Positions 6,846 through 14,569 of a stretch of 14,624 nt of DNA are shown piece by piece (position 1 is the first letter of the stretch; each line of letters begins with the position of its first letter). The notes under the pieces were generated by a model. The model worked only from the letters and a program-made list of their open reading frames with translations, did not search any database and was not told where the DNA came from. The position numbers and the translations under genes were made by a program. Source of the DNA: Thermodesulfobacteriota bacterium (GTDB lineage: Bacteria; Desulfobacterota; BSN033; UBA1163); the NCBI GenBank assembly GCA_030024065.1, contig JASEIE010000032.1, forward strand, positions 2,891 through 17,514, written 5' to 3'.

Positions 6846-8447
6846 ATGCGAAGATACGTGGATATGAGGGGGCATTTAAAAAATCTTGAGAGCAAAGGGT
6901 TACTCAAAAGGGTGACCAGGGTGATGAACAAGGATACCGAGATTCATCCCCTGGTAAGATGGCAGTATCGCGGGGGGCTGAAGGATTCAGAACGGATGGG
7001 GTTTCTCTTCGAGAATGTTGTCGATGCGAAGGGAAGGAAATACCCTTATTCAGTGGCCGTGAGTGTGATGGCGGGCTCCACACCGATCTATGCGACCGGC
7101 CTTCAGTGTGAACCCGAAGATGTCTTGCAGAGGTGGCAGTACGCCCTGGAACACCCGATCCCCCCTGTGATGGTAGAAACGGGGAGCGTACATGAGGTTG
7201 TGATGACGGGCGCCGACCTGAAGAATGACGGCGGCCTCGGTAAGCTGCCCATCCCCATTTCGACGCCGGGGTTCGACAACGCTCCTTACACCACCTGCTC
7301 CAACTGGGTTACCAAGGATCTCGAGACAGGCATCCAGAACATAGGAAATTACCGTGGCCATGTGAAAGCATCCGACAGAATCGGTGTCTTTCCTTCTGCT
7401 CTCGGTCAGGACATCTATATCCACTGGCAGAAATGCAAAGCAAAGGGAATCCCCCTTGAGGCGGCCCTGGTCATCGGTCCGCCTCCGGTTGTCTCTTATG
7501 CAGCGGTAGAGAAGGTGCCCTATGGTGTGGACGAGATGGCCATTGCCGGCGGATTGGCCGGCCAGCCCATCGAAGTGGTCAAATGTAAAACAGTTGATCT
7601 TCTGGTGCCTGCGGACACCGAACTGGTGATCGAGGGAAAGATTTCGACGGAGTTCCTGGAGCCGGAGGGGCCGTTCGGCGAATCACACGGTCACATGCAT
7701 CCCCGGCAAATGAACCCCTATATGGAGATTACTGCCATCACCCATCGGAAAGACATGATCTACGTGGGCTGGATCAGCCAGGTTACGCCGAGCGAGAGCA
7801 GCATCATCAAGAAGATGGCCTATGAGGCAAGCTATCTGCGCTTCCTGAAAAAGGAGTGCCGGATCAAGAGCGTGACCCGTGTCTCCTTACATGAGCCTCT
7901 CACCAATCTAAGGAAACTGATCATTATCCGGATGAAAGACCCCTCGGAATCGGAGGTCTGGAGAGCCCTGCGCGCTGCCGCCAACCGCCACCAGGGGGTG
8001 GGAAAGATCGTGATTGCGGTCGACGAGGATATCGATCCGGAAAACATGGATGCCGTCTGGTGGGCGATTTCTTACCGATCCAAGCCCCATCTGGATATGG
8101 AGATCCTCAGGCATACTGAAAAGGGCCATGCCCCTCCCTTCTTTTATTCTCCCGATGGCCATGATATAGTTTCTTACAGCGAGAAGGCAGATGACTCCTC
8201 GCTCCTGATTAATGCTATGTTGAAGGAACCCTTCCCACCTGTGTCTCTCCCTAAGAAGGAGTATATGGAGAACGCCCTGAAAATCTGGAAGGAGTTGGAT
8301 TTGCCGGAGATTAAACCTCAGTCCCCCTGGTTTGGTTACTCGTTAGGGCAATGGGATGAGGAACTCGAAGAAGAGGCAAGACTGGCTTTAGAGGGCGAGT
8401 GCTATAAGACAGGCGAGAAGCTTAAAGGAAGAAGGGTCAAAGCCTGA
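6846..8447 (+). CDS. UbiD-family prenylated-FMN-dependent decarboxylase 1
   Basis: This is a 533-aa member of the UbiD family, reversible non-oxidative (de)carboxylases using prenylated FMN, K+ and Mn2+. Key residues of the Fdc1/UbiD active site are visible. N165 and R170 lie in NIGNYR, H193 in IYIHW, E230 in YGVDEMAIAGG, and the E274-x4-E279 pair in EGPFGE. They correspond to Fdc1 N168, R173, H191, E233, E277 and E282. It is longer than UbiD-type genes 2 and 3 and diverges from them outside the motifs, so it forms a separate subfamily. AGGAGG (6831-6836) lies 9 bases before ATG 6846; TTG 6843 is an in-frame alternative. The substrate is unknown; an aryl or heteroaryl carboxylate is inferred. 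A relic of its paralogue's 3' end lies at 5281-5364. Confidence 0.93.
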   Translation: MRRYVDMRGHLKNLESKGLLKRVTRVMNKDTEIHPLVRWQYRGGLKDSERMGFLFENVVDAKGRKYPYSVAVSVMAGSTPIYATGLQCEPEDVLQRWQYALEHPIPPVMVETGSVHEVVMTGADLKNDGGLGKLPIPISTPGFDNAPYTTCSNWVTKDLETGIQNIGNYRGHVKASDRIGVFPSALGQDIYIHWQKCKAKGIPLEAALVIGPPPVVSYAAVEKVPYGVDEMAIAGGLAGQPIEVVKCKTVDLLVPADTELVIEGKISTEFLEPEGPFGESHGHMHPRQMNPYMEITAITHRKDMIYVGWISQVTPSESSIIKKMAYEASYLRFLKKECRIKSVTRVSLHEPLTNLRKLIIIRMKDPSESEVWRALRAAANRHQGVGKIVIAVDEDIDPENMDAVWWAISYRSKPHLDMEILRHTEKGHAPPFFYSPDGHDIVSYSEKADDSSLLINAMLKEPFPPVSLPKKEYMENALKIWKELDLPEIKPQSPWFGYSLGQWDEELEEEARLALEGECYKTGEKLKGRRVKA

Positions 8448-8463
8448 TGAATTACAAATTATA

Positions 8464-8518
8464 CGAATGATCACGAATTTAACGAATAAAACATATTCGT
8501 GTTATTCGCTGTCATTCG
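8464..8518. repeat. Nested CGAAT/ATTCG inverted repeat cluster
   Basis: The 97-base gap between UbiD-type genes 1 and 2 contains three CGAAT words followed by four TTCG-containing words. An outer arm CGAATGA (8464-8470) pairs with TCATTCG (8512-8518). An inner arm ACGAATA (8482-8488) pairs with TATTCGT (8494-8500) around a 5-base loop, and the middle CGAAT and ATTCG words could pair too. It would form a long interrupted hairpin in RNA. There is no T run, so termination is not indicated. Confidence 0.55.
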
Positions 8519-8544
8519 CTTTATTCGGATAGGAGGAGAGAGAT

Positions 8545-9984
8545 ATGTCAAAACCGTATAAAGATCTGAGAGAGTGGATTGAACTGGTTGATCGATCAGG
8601 AGAGTTGAAAAGAATTAGCGGAGCTGACTGGAACCTTGAGATGGGTGCAATCACAGAGCTAATAGGGAGAGAGGGCAAATACCCTCCGCCGGCTATTTTC
8701 TTTGATGACATACCAGGTTATCCGAAAGGGTTTAAAACCATCTTCGGAACGACAGGATCTGTTCAGCGCATGGCTGTGACATTGGGTTTCTCAGACGTAA
8801 AAACAGGCACTCAGCTGATAAGGACTTACCGGGAAAAGTCAAGGGATTTAAAACCCATTCCGCCCAAAGTTGTGGAGACAGGGCCGATTTTTGAAAATAT
8901 TGACTCCGGGAAAGAGGTCGATCTCTATAAGTTCCCGGTCCCGCTGATGCACGAGAAGGACGGAGGCAGATATATCGGCACTAACTGCCTCGTGATCACC
9001 AGGCATCCTGACGAAGGGTGGATCAATCTGGGGACCTACAGGGTGATGATCCATGGAAAGGATCACACCGCTTTTTATATCTCCCCGGGAAAACACGGCC
9101 GGATTGATCGAGACCTCTACTTTGAGAGAAAACAGCCCTGTCCGGTAGTCGTTTCTGTTGGGCAGGACCCTCTTCTTTTTCTGGCAGCAGGCAATGAAAT
9201 ACCTTATGGACTCTGTGAGTATGATTATGCCGGCGGGTTCAAAGGGGAGCCGATTGAAGTGGTGAAGGGGAAATATACCGGATTGCCCATCCCGGCCTGG
9301 GGTGAGATCGCTTTCGAGGGTGAAACGGTCTGGGACGATCGGAAGAAGGAAGGCCCATTCGGAGAGTGGACAGGCTACTATGCCAGCGCCGAAAGGGAGG
9401 AGCCTGTCATCCGGGTTAAAAATGTATACTATCGAAATGATCCGATATTGACCTGTTCGATGCCCAGCCGTCCCCCCTCTGATTACTCCTTCAGCAAAGG
9501 CATCGTTAAGTCGGCATTGATCTGGGAAGAGCTCGAAAAATGCGGTGTCCCCAATGTGAAAGGTGTTTGGTGCCACGAAGCAGGCGGGGGCAGGCTCTTC
9601 AATGTCGTCTCAATTAAACAGTCCTATCCCGGACATTCGCGCCAGGCCGGGTTTATCACTTCGCAAACCCATGCAGGCGGGTATCTGAACCGTTTTGTGA
9701 TTGTTGTTGATGAGGATATCGATCCATCAAACCTTTTTGACGTGGCCTGGGCCATGTCGACGCGATGCGATCCTGCCGAAGATATTGACATCATGAGGAA
9801 GTGCTGGAGCGGACCTCTGGACCCCATTATTCCAAAAGGACAGAAAGGCGTAAACTCCAGGGCGGTCATTGATGCCTGTCGGCCCTACGCATGGAAAGAC
9901 GATTTTCCAGCCGTAGCCGAGTACAGTAAAGATCTCAGGGATAAAACCTACAGGAAGTGGAAGGATGTTTTAGGCTTGGTTTGA
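8545..9984 (+). CDS. UbiD-family prenylated-FMN-dependent decarboxylase 2
   Basis: This 479-aa UbiD-family protein resembles the 4-hydroxybenzoate/vanillate decarboxylase C-subunit type. Its residues match the Fdc1 active site, including the Fdc1 spacing of 18 residues between Arg and His: N161 and R166 in NLGTYR, H184 in SPGKHGR, E225 in YGLCEYDYAGG, E269 and E274 in EGPFGEW. A VVDEDIDPSN stretch follows in the C-terminal half. It is clearly related to the 485-aa protein at 12057-13514, sharing HE.DGGRYIGT, DEGWINLGTYRVM and FYISPGKHGR, and is more distant from UbiD-type protein 1. A strong AGGAGG site precedes the ATG. The catalytic residues are intact, so it should be functional if prFMN is supplied; no prenyltransferase gene is in this window. 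It is followed by the two cupin genes. Confidence 0.93.
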   Translation: MSKPYKDLREWIELVDRSGELKRISGADWNLEMGAITELIGREGKYPPPAIFFDDIPGYPKGFKTIFGTTGSVQRMAVTLGFSDVKTGTQLIRTYREKSRDLKPIPPKVVETGPIFENIDSGKEVDLYKFPVPLMHEKDGGRYIGTNCLVITRHPDEGWINLGTYRVMIHGKDHTAFYISPGKHGRIDRDLYFERKQPCPVVVSVGQDPLLFLAAGNEIPYGLCEYDYAGGFKGEPIEVVKGKYTGLPIPAWGEIAFEGETVWDDRKKEGPFGEWTGYYASAEREEPVIRVKNVYYRNDPILTCSMPSRPPSDYSFSKGIVKSALIWEELEKCGVPNVKGVWCHEAGGGRLFNVVSIKQSYPGHSRQAGFITSQTHAGGYLNRFVIVVDEDIDPSNLFDVAWAMSTRCDPAEDIDIMRKCWSGPLDPIIPKGQKGVNSRAVIDACRPYAWKDDFPAVAEYSKDLRDKTYRKWKDVLGLV

Positions 9985-10064
9985 TGATTTTTTCTAAAGG
10001 GAAAAAAGGTGACTAATAACGTGTTGAAGGAATTCAGAAACTTTTGAAAAAGGAGTGATAAGAT

Positions 10065-10649
10065 ATGGCTGAAGAGATAGCCGATAAAAAAAAGGAAGCA
10101 AAGGAATATGAAGATGTTGATTTCGGAATGGCCTACAAAAAAGAGCGGCTTTTCGTTCGAGCCTTGGCCGGCTTTACCTACAGCCTCAGGGAGGAGCTTA
10201 AGCGTCTCAGAAAAGTTCCCCGGGTGATCAAAGGTAAGAGCCTAACCATGAAAAAAGGTCCCCAATATTTCAATATAGATATCATCACCCCGAAAGAGAA
10301 GATCACCCAGGTCCTTTATGCGCATTATGTGGTGCTTGCCCCCGGTGGAAAATCGCACAATCACGGCCACATGAATGAGGCCATCTTTTATATCCTGGAT
10401 GGAAAGGGGTATGACATCCATGATGGTGTCCGATACGACTGGGAAGCAGGGGATATTTGTGTTGTTGAGAATGCCTGCGTTCACCAGCATTTCAATGCTG
10501 ACCCGGATCGGCCGGCCCGGGCTCTCATCATCAAAGCAAAACCTCTGTATCTCTTTATGAACCTCATCATGCAGGAAGTCGTGGAAGATAATCCCAAGGA
10601 CCCCGTACCGGGCCATGAAAATTTCAAGGCCACCTATTACCCTGAATAA
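10065..10649 (+). CDS. Single-domain cupin protein 1
   Basis: This 194-aa protein has one cupin beta-barrel domain (about residues 83-160) after a charged N-terminal region. Metal-ligand candidates lie in SHNHGHMNEA: H98, H100 (and H102) with E105. The second cupin motif, GDICVVENACVHQHFN, supplies H140. The pattern resembles the barrels of gentisate-type ring-cleaving dioxygenases, but many cupins are isomerases or other enzymes, so the reaction is open. It has AAAAAGGAGTG before the ATG. The next gene encodes a related cupin of nearly equal length, 24 bases downstream, suggesting a heteromeric pair. If the organism is an anaerobe, an O2-using role would be unexpected. Confidence 0.85.
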   Translation: MAEEIADKKKEAKEYEDVDFGMAYKKERLFVRALAGFTYSLREELKRLRKVPRVIKGKSLTMKKGPQYFNIDIITPKEKITQVLYAHYVVLAPGGKSHNHGHMNEAIFYILDGKGYDIHDGVRYDWEAGDICVVENACVHQHFNADPDRPARALIIKAKPLYLFMNLIMQEVVEDNPKDPVPGHENFKATYYPE

Positions 10650-10673
10650 CCTGCGGTAAGCGGAGAATGAAAA

Positions 10674-11240
10674 ATGAAATTATATGAAGAGTCCAAAAAA
10701 GCCAACATCCGGAAAGCCAAAGCCAATTATTACGAAGAGAAACTGAAAGAGAGTGAGGAGCGGATAGAGAGGAACAGGAGGCGAAAAAAAACCCTTAAAC
10801 CTGAAGAGATGCCCTGGGAGAATTCGAGGCAGGGCATAATCAAGCATCTCTTTAATGACAAGATGGATGTTCAGGTGGAATCGATCGACGCCTATATACA
10901 ATTTGTTCCCCCGGGCAGCCGCTCCGGTAAACACCGACATATGTCAGAAGAGTTCATCTTTGTCCTGGAGGGGAACGGATACGACCTGCATTGGGATGTG
11001 GATTATGAAGTGGCGGATAAGTATTACTGGAAGGTGGATGAGAAGCCCAGTCGCTGGGAATGGGAACAGGGGGATTCCATCTATATTCCCCCCAATACAG
11101 TGCATCAGCATTTCAACGCAGACTCTGATAAGCCTGTCCGGTTTATTTCAGCCACGAGCCGGATGGTCCGTTACATCGGATTTGACGATCTGGAACAGAT
11201 TGAAGTTGCACCAGAATATGAGAAGGGGAAAGGTTCATAA
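10674..11240 (+). CDS. Single-domain cupin protein 2
   Basis: This 188-aa cupin fits both classic motifs. Motif 1 gives H87, H89 and E93 (KHRHMSEEFIFVLEG, with HxHx3Ex6G satisfied). Motif 2, GDSIYIPPNTVHQHFN, gives H144 with the trailing Asn at 148. The first 42 residues are very charged and helix-prone (a KESEERIERNRRRKK region), a likely interaction arm. Relative to cupin 1 it has an insertion of about 14 residues (ADKYYWKVDEKPSR) between the two motifs, but both share the HQHFNAD..DRP/DKP segment. They are tandem duplicates that could form a heterodimer equivalent to a split bicupin. GGAGA precedes the ATG by 8 bases. It may act as metal-dependent dioxygenase, isomerase or decarboxylase; I cannot choose. 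Confidence 0.87.
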   Translation: MKLYEESKKANIRKAKANYYEEKLKESEERIERNRRRKKTLKPEEMPWENSRQGIIKHLFNDKMDVQVESIDAYIQFVPPGSRSGKHRHMSEEFIFVLEGNGYDLHWDVDYEVADKYYWKVDEKPSRWEWEQGDSIYIPPNTVHQHFNADSDKPVRFISATSRMVRYIGFDDLEQIEVAPEYEKGKGS

Positions 11241-11248
11241 GAACCGAA

Positions 11249-11953
11249 TTGGAAAAAGAGATCGAAACCCTGAAAGAGAAGTTGGCACGCGCCTGTCGCA
11301 TGCTTGAGATGGTAGGCCTGATTGACTTTTCAGGCCACATCAGCGCACGAATTCCTGGCCATCAGACCTTCTTTATTCATCCCGCAACACTCCCTCGAAC
11401 AGAAGTGACTCCAGGGGATTTCATCGAGGTTGGATTGAGCGAGAGGGGGACAGAGGAAGTGAAGGGGATACCGCAAGAGACTCCCATACACACGGCGGTC
11501 TATCAGGCGAGGCAGGATGTCAATAGCGTGATTCATATTCACTCCCATTATTCCATCCTTCCCAGCATTGCAGGGAAGGATCTCGTTCCGGTCTGTCACC
11601 ATGGAAGTATTTTTGGGCCGGTGGTTCCGGTCTATCCTGATTCGGAAAAGATCACGACCTCCGAGCAGGCGAGCCAACTCGCCAGGACGCTCGGAGGAGC
11701 ACGGGCAGTGATTATGAAAGGCCACGGGGCAGTTGTCGCAGAATCGAGCATCGAGGCTGTCTTTGTCGCGGGTCTCTTTCTCGAAGAGAATGCCAAATTC
11801 TTTGTGGAGGCCTCCATTCTGGGCAACCCGATCCCCCTTCCGGAGGAGGAAAGAAAAAGGGCAGCTGCCAATACCTATCAGGCTATCAGCATCCAGAAGA
11901 ACTGGGCCTACTTTGTGGAGAAAGGGCGAAAGGCCGGTATTTTTTGGGATTGA
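11249..11953 (+). CDS. Class II aldolase/adducin family protein, divergent copy 3
   Basis: This is a 234-aa class II aldolase/adducin member clearly distinct from copies 1 and 2. Active-site positions are E77 (PQETPIH), H96 and H98 (IHIHSHY) and H159 (MKGHG). Each is exactly four higher than the E. coli FucA residues E73, H92, H94 and H155, so the fold and zinc site are well kept. The start is poorly defined. TTG 11249 is the only usable initiator in a frame that opens after a stop at 11219, and the purine-rich GAAGGGGAAAGG (11222-11233) is its best ribosome site although 15 bases away. The gene begins 8 bases after cupin 2, implying translational coupling. It is followed by a UbiD-type gene, repeating the aldolase-UbiD order seen with copy 2. 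Confidence 0.87.
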   Translation: MEKEIETLKEKLARACRMLEMVGLIDFSGHISARIPGHQTFFIHPATLPRTEVTPGDFIEVGLSERGTEEVKGIPQETPIHTAVYQARQDVNSVIHIHSHYSILPSIAGKDLVPVCHHGSIFGPVVPVYPDSEKITTSEQASQLARTLGGARAVIMKGHGAVVAESSIEAVFVAGLFLEENAKFFVEASILGNPIPLPEEERKRAAANTYQAISIQKNWAYFVEKGRKAGIFWD

Positions 11954-12056
11954 GTCGAAGATTTTTGGAAATAATCGGAAGTGTTCGATCAAAGGGTCAT
12001 CCGAAAAATAAGTAGGCCCATCATCAAAGCGAAAAAGCCATTAAGGGAGGAAAAGT

Positions 12057-13514
12057 ATGAAACCAAAATTTCTTTATGAGGATATGAGAAGCTGGATCGA
12101 AGAAGCCCGAAAGCTTGGTGAGGTGAAAGATGTGGAAGGGGCAACCTGGCAGGAGGAGATCGGCATGGCCACAGAGCTCCTCCACCGCTCTGATCCTGCG
12201 CCGGCGGCCCTCTTTAACAAGATCCCGGGATACCCTGAAGGATACAGAATCCTGACCAATTTTTTCGGCGGCAAACGGATGAACATGACCCTCGGGTTTC
12301 CCACCGAGCTTTCACGCGTTGAACTCTCCAATGAGTTCAACAAGGCGTTCCAGGAGGGAGCGCCGATTCCATATGAATTCGTTGAGAAGGGCCCGATTCT
12401 TGAGAATGTCAAGATGGGAGACGAAGTGAACGTGCTCTCCTTCCCGATTCCTATCTGGCACGAAATGGATGGAGGTCGCTATATCGGGACGGGAAGCTAC
12501 GACATCACCCAGGACCCGGATGAGGGCTGGATCAACCTTGGCACCTATCGGGTCATGGTCCATGATGAAAAGAGCGTGGGGTTTTACATCTCCCCTGGAA
12601 AGCATGGACGGGTCCATCGTGACAAATATATTACTCGCAACCAGCCTATGCCCGCTGCTGTTGTCGTGGGTGGCGATCCCCTCCTCTTTCTCATGGCCTG
12701 CAATGAAGTCCCCTACGGCGTCAGCGAATACGAGTTTGCAGGGGCCTTAAGGGGGAAACCCTATCCTGTGATTAAAGGAAGGGTCACCGGGCTTCCCATT
12801 CCTGCCCATGCCGAGATCGTGCTCGAAGGGTTTATTGACCCGAAAAAACGACGCCTGGAAGGGCCATTCGGCGAGTGGACAGGGTATTATGCCAGCGATG
12901 TCCGTGACGAACCCGTACTGGACGTGAAGGCCATTTATTACAGGAACAATCCCATCATCCTTGGATGCCCGCCCAACCGTCCTCCGGATGAGCTGGCCCG
13001 CTATCGGGCAGTGATTCGATCTGCCCTTCTAAAGCAGGAACTCGAAAAGGCCGGGCTCTCCGGCATCAAGGCGGTCTGGGCCCATGAAGCAGGAAGTTCA
13101 AGGATGCTGCTTACCATCGCCATTGAACAGCGTTACGGAGGTCACGCAACCCAGGTGGGGCATGTTGCCTCTCAGTGTCATGTGGGAGCCTATGCTGGAA
13201 AGTATGTGATCGTCGTGGACGAAGACATCGACCCCTCCAATCTCGAAGAGGTGATCTGGGCGATGGTGACCCGATCCGATCCCGCTACCTCCATCGACAT
13301 CATCCATAACGCCTGGTCGACTGCCCTTGATCCCCGTATCCATCCTGATGATAAAGTGAAAGGGAAACTGACCAATTCGAGGGCGATTATCGACGCCACC
13401 CGTCCGTACGAATGGCGAGACCGTTTCCCAATGGTCAATATGTCAAGCCCCAAAAGATTTCAGAAGACCCTGGAGAAGTTTTCATATCTTCTTGAAGGCT
13501 TCACAAAGAGATGA
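12057..13514 (+). CDS. UbiD-family prenylated-FMN-dependent decarboxylase 3
   Basis: This 485-aa UbiD-family protein is closest within the window to the 479-aa one. Active-site residues are N160 and R165 (NLGTYR), H183 (SPGKHGR), E224 (YGVSEYEFAGA) and E268/E273 (EGPFGEW), all matching the Fdc1 set, with the 18-residue Arg-His spacing kept. AAGGGAGGAAAAGT precedes ATG 12057. The intergenic stretch before it (about 100 bases) shows no obvious structure. Its stop overlaps the start of the first permease gene by 4 bases (ATGA, 13511-13514), so permease and decarboxylase production are probably coupled. The window thus encodes three complete UbiD-type enzymes of at least two subfamilies, more likely for successive or alternative substrates than for redundancy. 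Confidence 0.93.
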   Translation: MKPKFLYEDMRSWIEEARKLGEVKDVEGATWQEEIGMATELLHRSDPAPAALFNKIPGYPEGYRILTNFFGGKRMNMTLGFPTELSRVELSNEFNKAFQEGAPIPYEFVEKGPILENVKMGDEVNVLSFPIPIWHEMDGGRYIGTGSYDITQDPDEGWINLGTYRVMVHDEKSVGFYISPGKHGRVHRDKYITRNQPMPAAVVVGGDPLLFLMACNEVPYGVSEYEFAGALRGKPYPVIKGRVTGLPIPAHAEIVLEGFIDPKKRRLEGPFGEWTGYYASDVRDEPVLDVKAIYYRNNPIILGCPPNRPPDELARYRAVIRSALLKQELEKAGLSGIKAVWAHEAGSSRMLLTIAIEQRYGGHATQVGHVASQCHVGAYAGKYVIVVDEDIDPSNLEEVIWAMVTRSDPATSIDIIHNAWSTALDPRIHPDDKVKGKLTNSRAIIDATRPYEWRDRFPMVNMSSPKRFQKTLEKFSYLLEGFTKR

Positions 13515-14056
13515 AGGGGAAATCAATATTCAATATCTCATTTATAGCCTTTTCAGTAATGGCTGTTATTGTGGGTTCTATCTGTTATGCCAAGGGAAGA
13601 ACCGTCTTCTTCAATGGCATGGATGCCTCATTTTCCATGTTGATACAGGTCATTCCCAAAATGGCAGCCGCCTTTCTTCTGGCAGGATTTATTCAGGTAT
13701 TGGTTCCCAGGGGTCTGGTCATCAGGTGGATCGGGGAGCAATCCGGTTTCAAGGGAATCCTCATCGCTTCCCTGGCAGGAATGCTGACACCAGGGGGGCC
13801 GATCACCTCTTTTCCCCTGATCGCCGCTCTTTATAAGATGGGGGCCGGCTATGGCCCCCTTGTGGCTTATCTCACCTCCTGGGAGATTCTGGGATTGCAG
13901 CGCCTTCTAATATGGGAAATCCCTTTAATGGGAATGAAGTTCGTCTCTCTGAGATTGATGGTTTCACTTCTTCTTCCGGTCATCGCCGGTGTGACTGCGA
14001 AAAAACTGGCCCATATTTTAGAGTTCTACGGGCCGGGGGGAAATAAGAGGCCATGA
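13511..14056 (+). CDS. Half-size COG0701-like membrane permease, subunit A
   Basis: This 181-aa protein has about five hydrophobic segments and resembles one half of the predicted permease family COG0701/PF03773 (YraQ- and ArsP-like proteins, usually about 300-350 aa with two related halves). The core is SGFKGILIASLAG followed by MLTPGGPITSFP (residues 78-102), then a conserved GAGYGPLVAYLTSW and EIPLMGMKF. Where many family members have a Cys-Ser-Cys motif, this protein has PITSFP, so the usual cysteines are missing. Its ATG lies in the stop of the preceding ubiD-type gene, and its own stop overlaps the next gene by ATGA. It probably forms a heterodimer with subunit B. The substrate is unknown; movement of a pathway intermediate is only a guess. 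Confidence 0.75.
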   Translation: MKGKSIFNISFIAFSVMAVIVGSICYAKGRTVFFNGMDASFSMLIQVIPKMAAAFLLAGFIQVLVPRGLVIRWIGEQSGFKGILIASLAGMLTPGGPITSFPLIAALYKMGAGYGPLVAYLTSWEILGLQRLLIWEIPLMGMKFVSLRLMVSLLLPVIAGVTAKKLAHILEFYGPGGNKRP

Positions 14057-14559
14057 ATTTTGCTACACTCTTATTATGGGTGATTGTACTGATCCTTGGG
14101 GTGATGGCTTATTTTCATCCTGAAAAACTCCACAAGCAGGGGCTGAAGATCGCATGGGAACATGCCCTCACCTTCCTTCCGAAAATCATTATGGCCCTAC
14201 TGGTCTCAGGATTCCTTTCGGTCCTCATCCCGACAGAGCTGGTAGCGACATGGCTTGGGAAGGAATCGGGGATAAAAGGGATACTGATCGCCTCTTTATT
14301 AGGGGGGCTGACGCTAGGAGGTCCCTTCATCAGTTTTCCCATTGTGGTGATCCTTTTTAAAACCGGTGCAGGAGTGCCACCTCTGATCGCATTCCTTACC
14401 GCCTGGTCCGTAATCGGAATTACCCGGATGATTGCTTATGAAATTCCATTGATGGGACTTCGTTTCACGATGGTGAGGATATTATCTTCGTTGGCGTTTC
14501 CTCCCCTAACAGGGATACTGGCTTCCATCATTGAGGCCAATCTGTCAATGGGGTTTTAA
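14053..14559 (+). CDS. Half-size COG0701-like membrane permease, subunit B
   Basis: This 168-aa membrane protein is homologous to the preceding one. SGIKGILIASLLG and GLTLGGPFISFP (residues 72-96) match the equivalent stretch of subunit A almost residue for residue, and YEIPLMGLRFTMVRIL matches the A segment WEIPLMGMKFVSLRLM. The pair therefore looks like two separate genes for the two halves of a normally single-chain permease. Subunit B also lacks the Cys-Ser-Cys signature. It starts within the stop of subunit A (ATGA, 14053-14056) and is the last gene of the cluster; its stop is only 10 bases before the right flanking repeat. Confidence 0.75.
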   Translation: MNFATLLLWVIVLILGVMAYFHPEKLHKQGLKIAWEHALTFLPKIIMALLVSGFLSVLIPTELVATWLGKESGIKGILIASLLGGLTLGGPFISFPIVVILFKTGAGVPPLIAFLTAWSVIGITRMIAYEIPLMGLRFTMVRILSSLAFPPLTGILASIIEANLSMGF

Positions 14560-14569
14560 ACACAAAAAA

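Noticed and set aside
8464..8518. Possible CRISPR-like array from repeated CGAAT/ATTCG words
   Set aside because: The words are only 5-7 bases, spacing is irregular and orientation flips, so it is a palindrome cluster, not a CRISPR array.
8848..9576. 242-codon open frame on the minus strand
   Set aside because: It lies wholly inside the UbiD-type gene 8545-9984, which has intact family motifs. The reverse frame shows no recognisable domain or ribosome site.
10855..11307. 150-codon plus-strand frame overlapping cupin 2
   Set aside because: It is out of frame with cupin 2, which has both cupin motifs; the composition looks like a frame-shifted reading and no ribosome site is seen.
11330..11992. 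220-codon open frame on the minus strand
   Set aside because: It is antisense to aldolase 3, whose active-site residues match FucA spacing; no domain is seen in the reverse frame.
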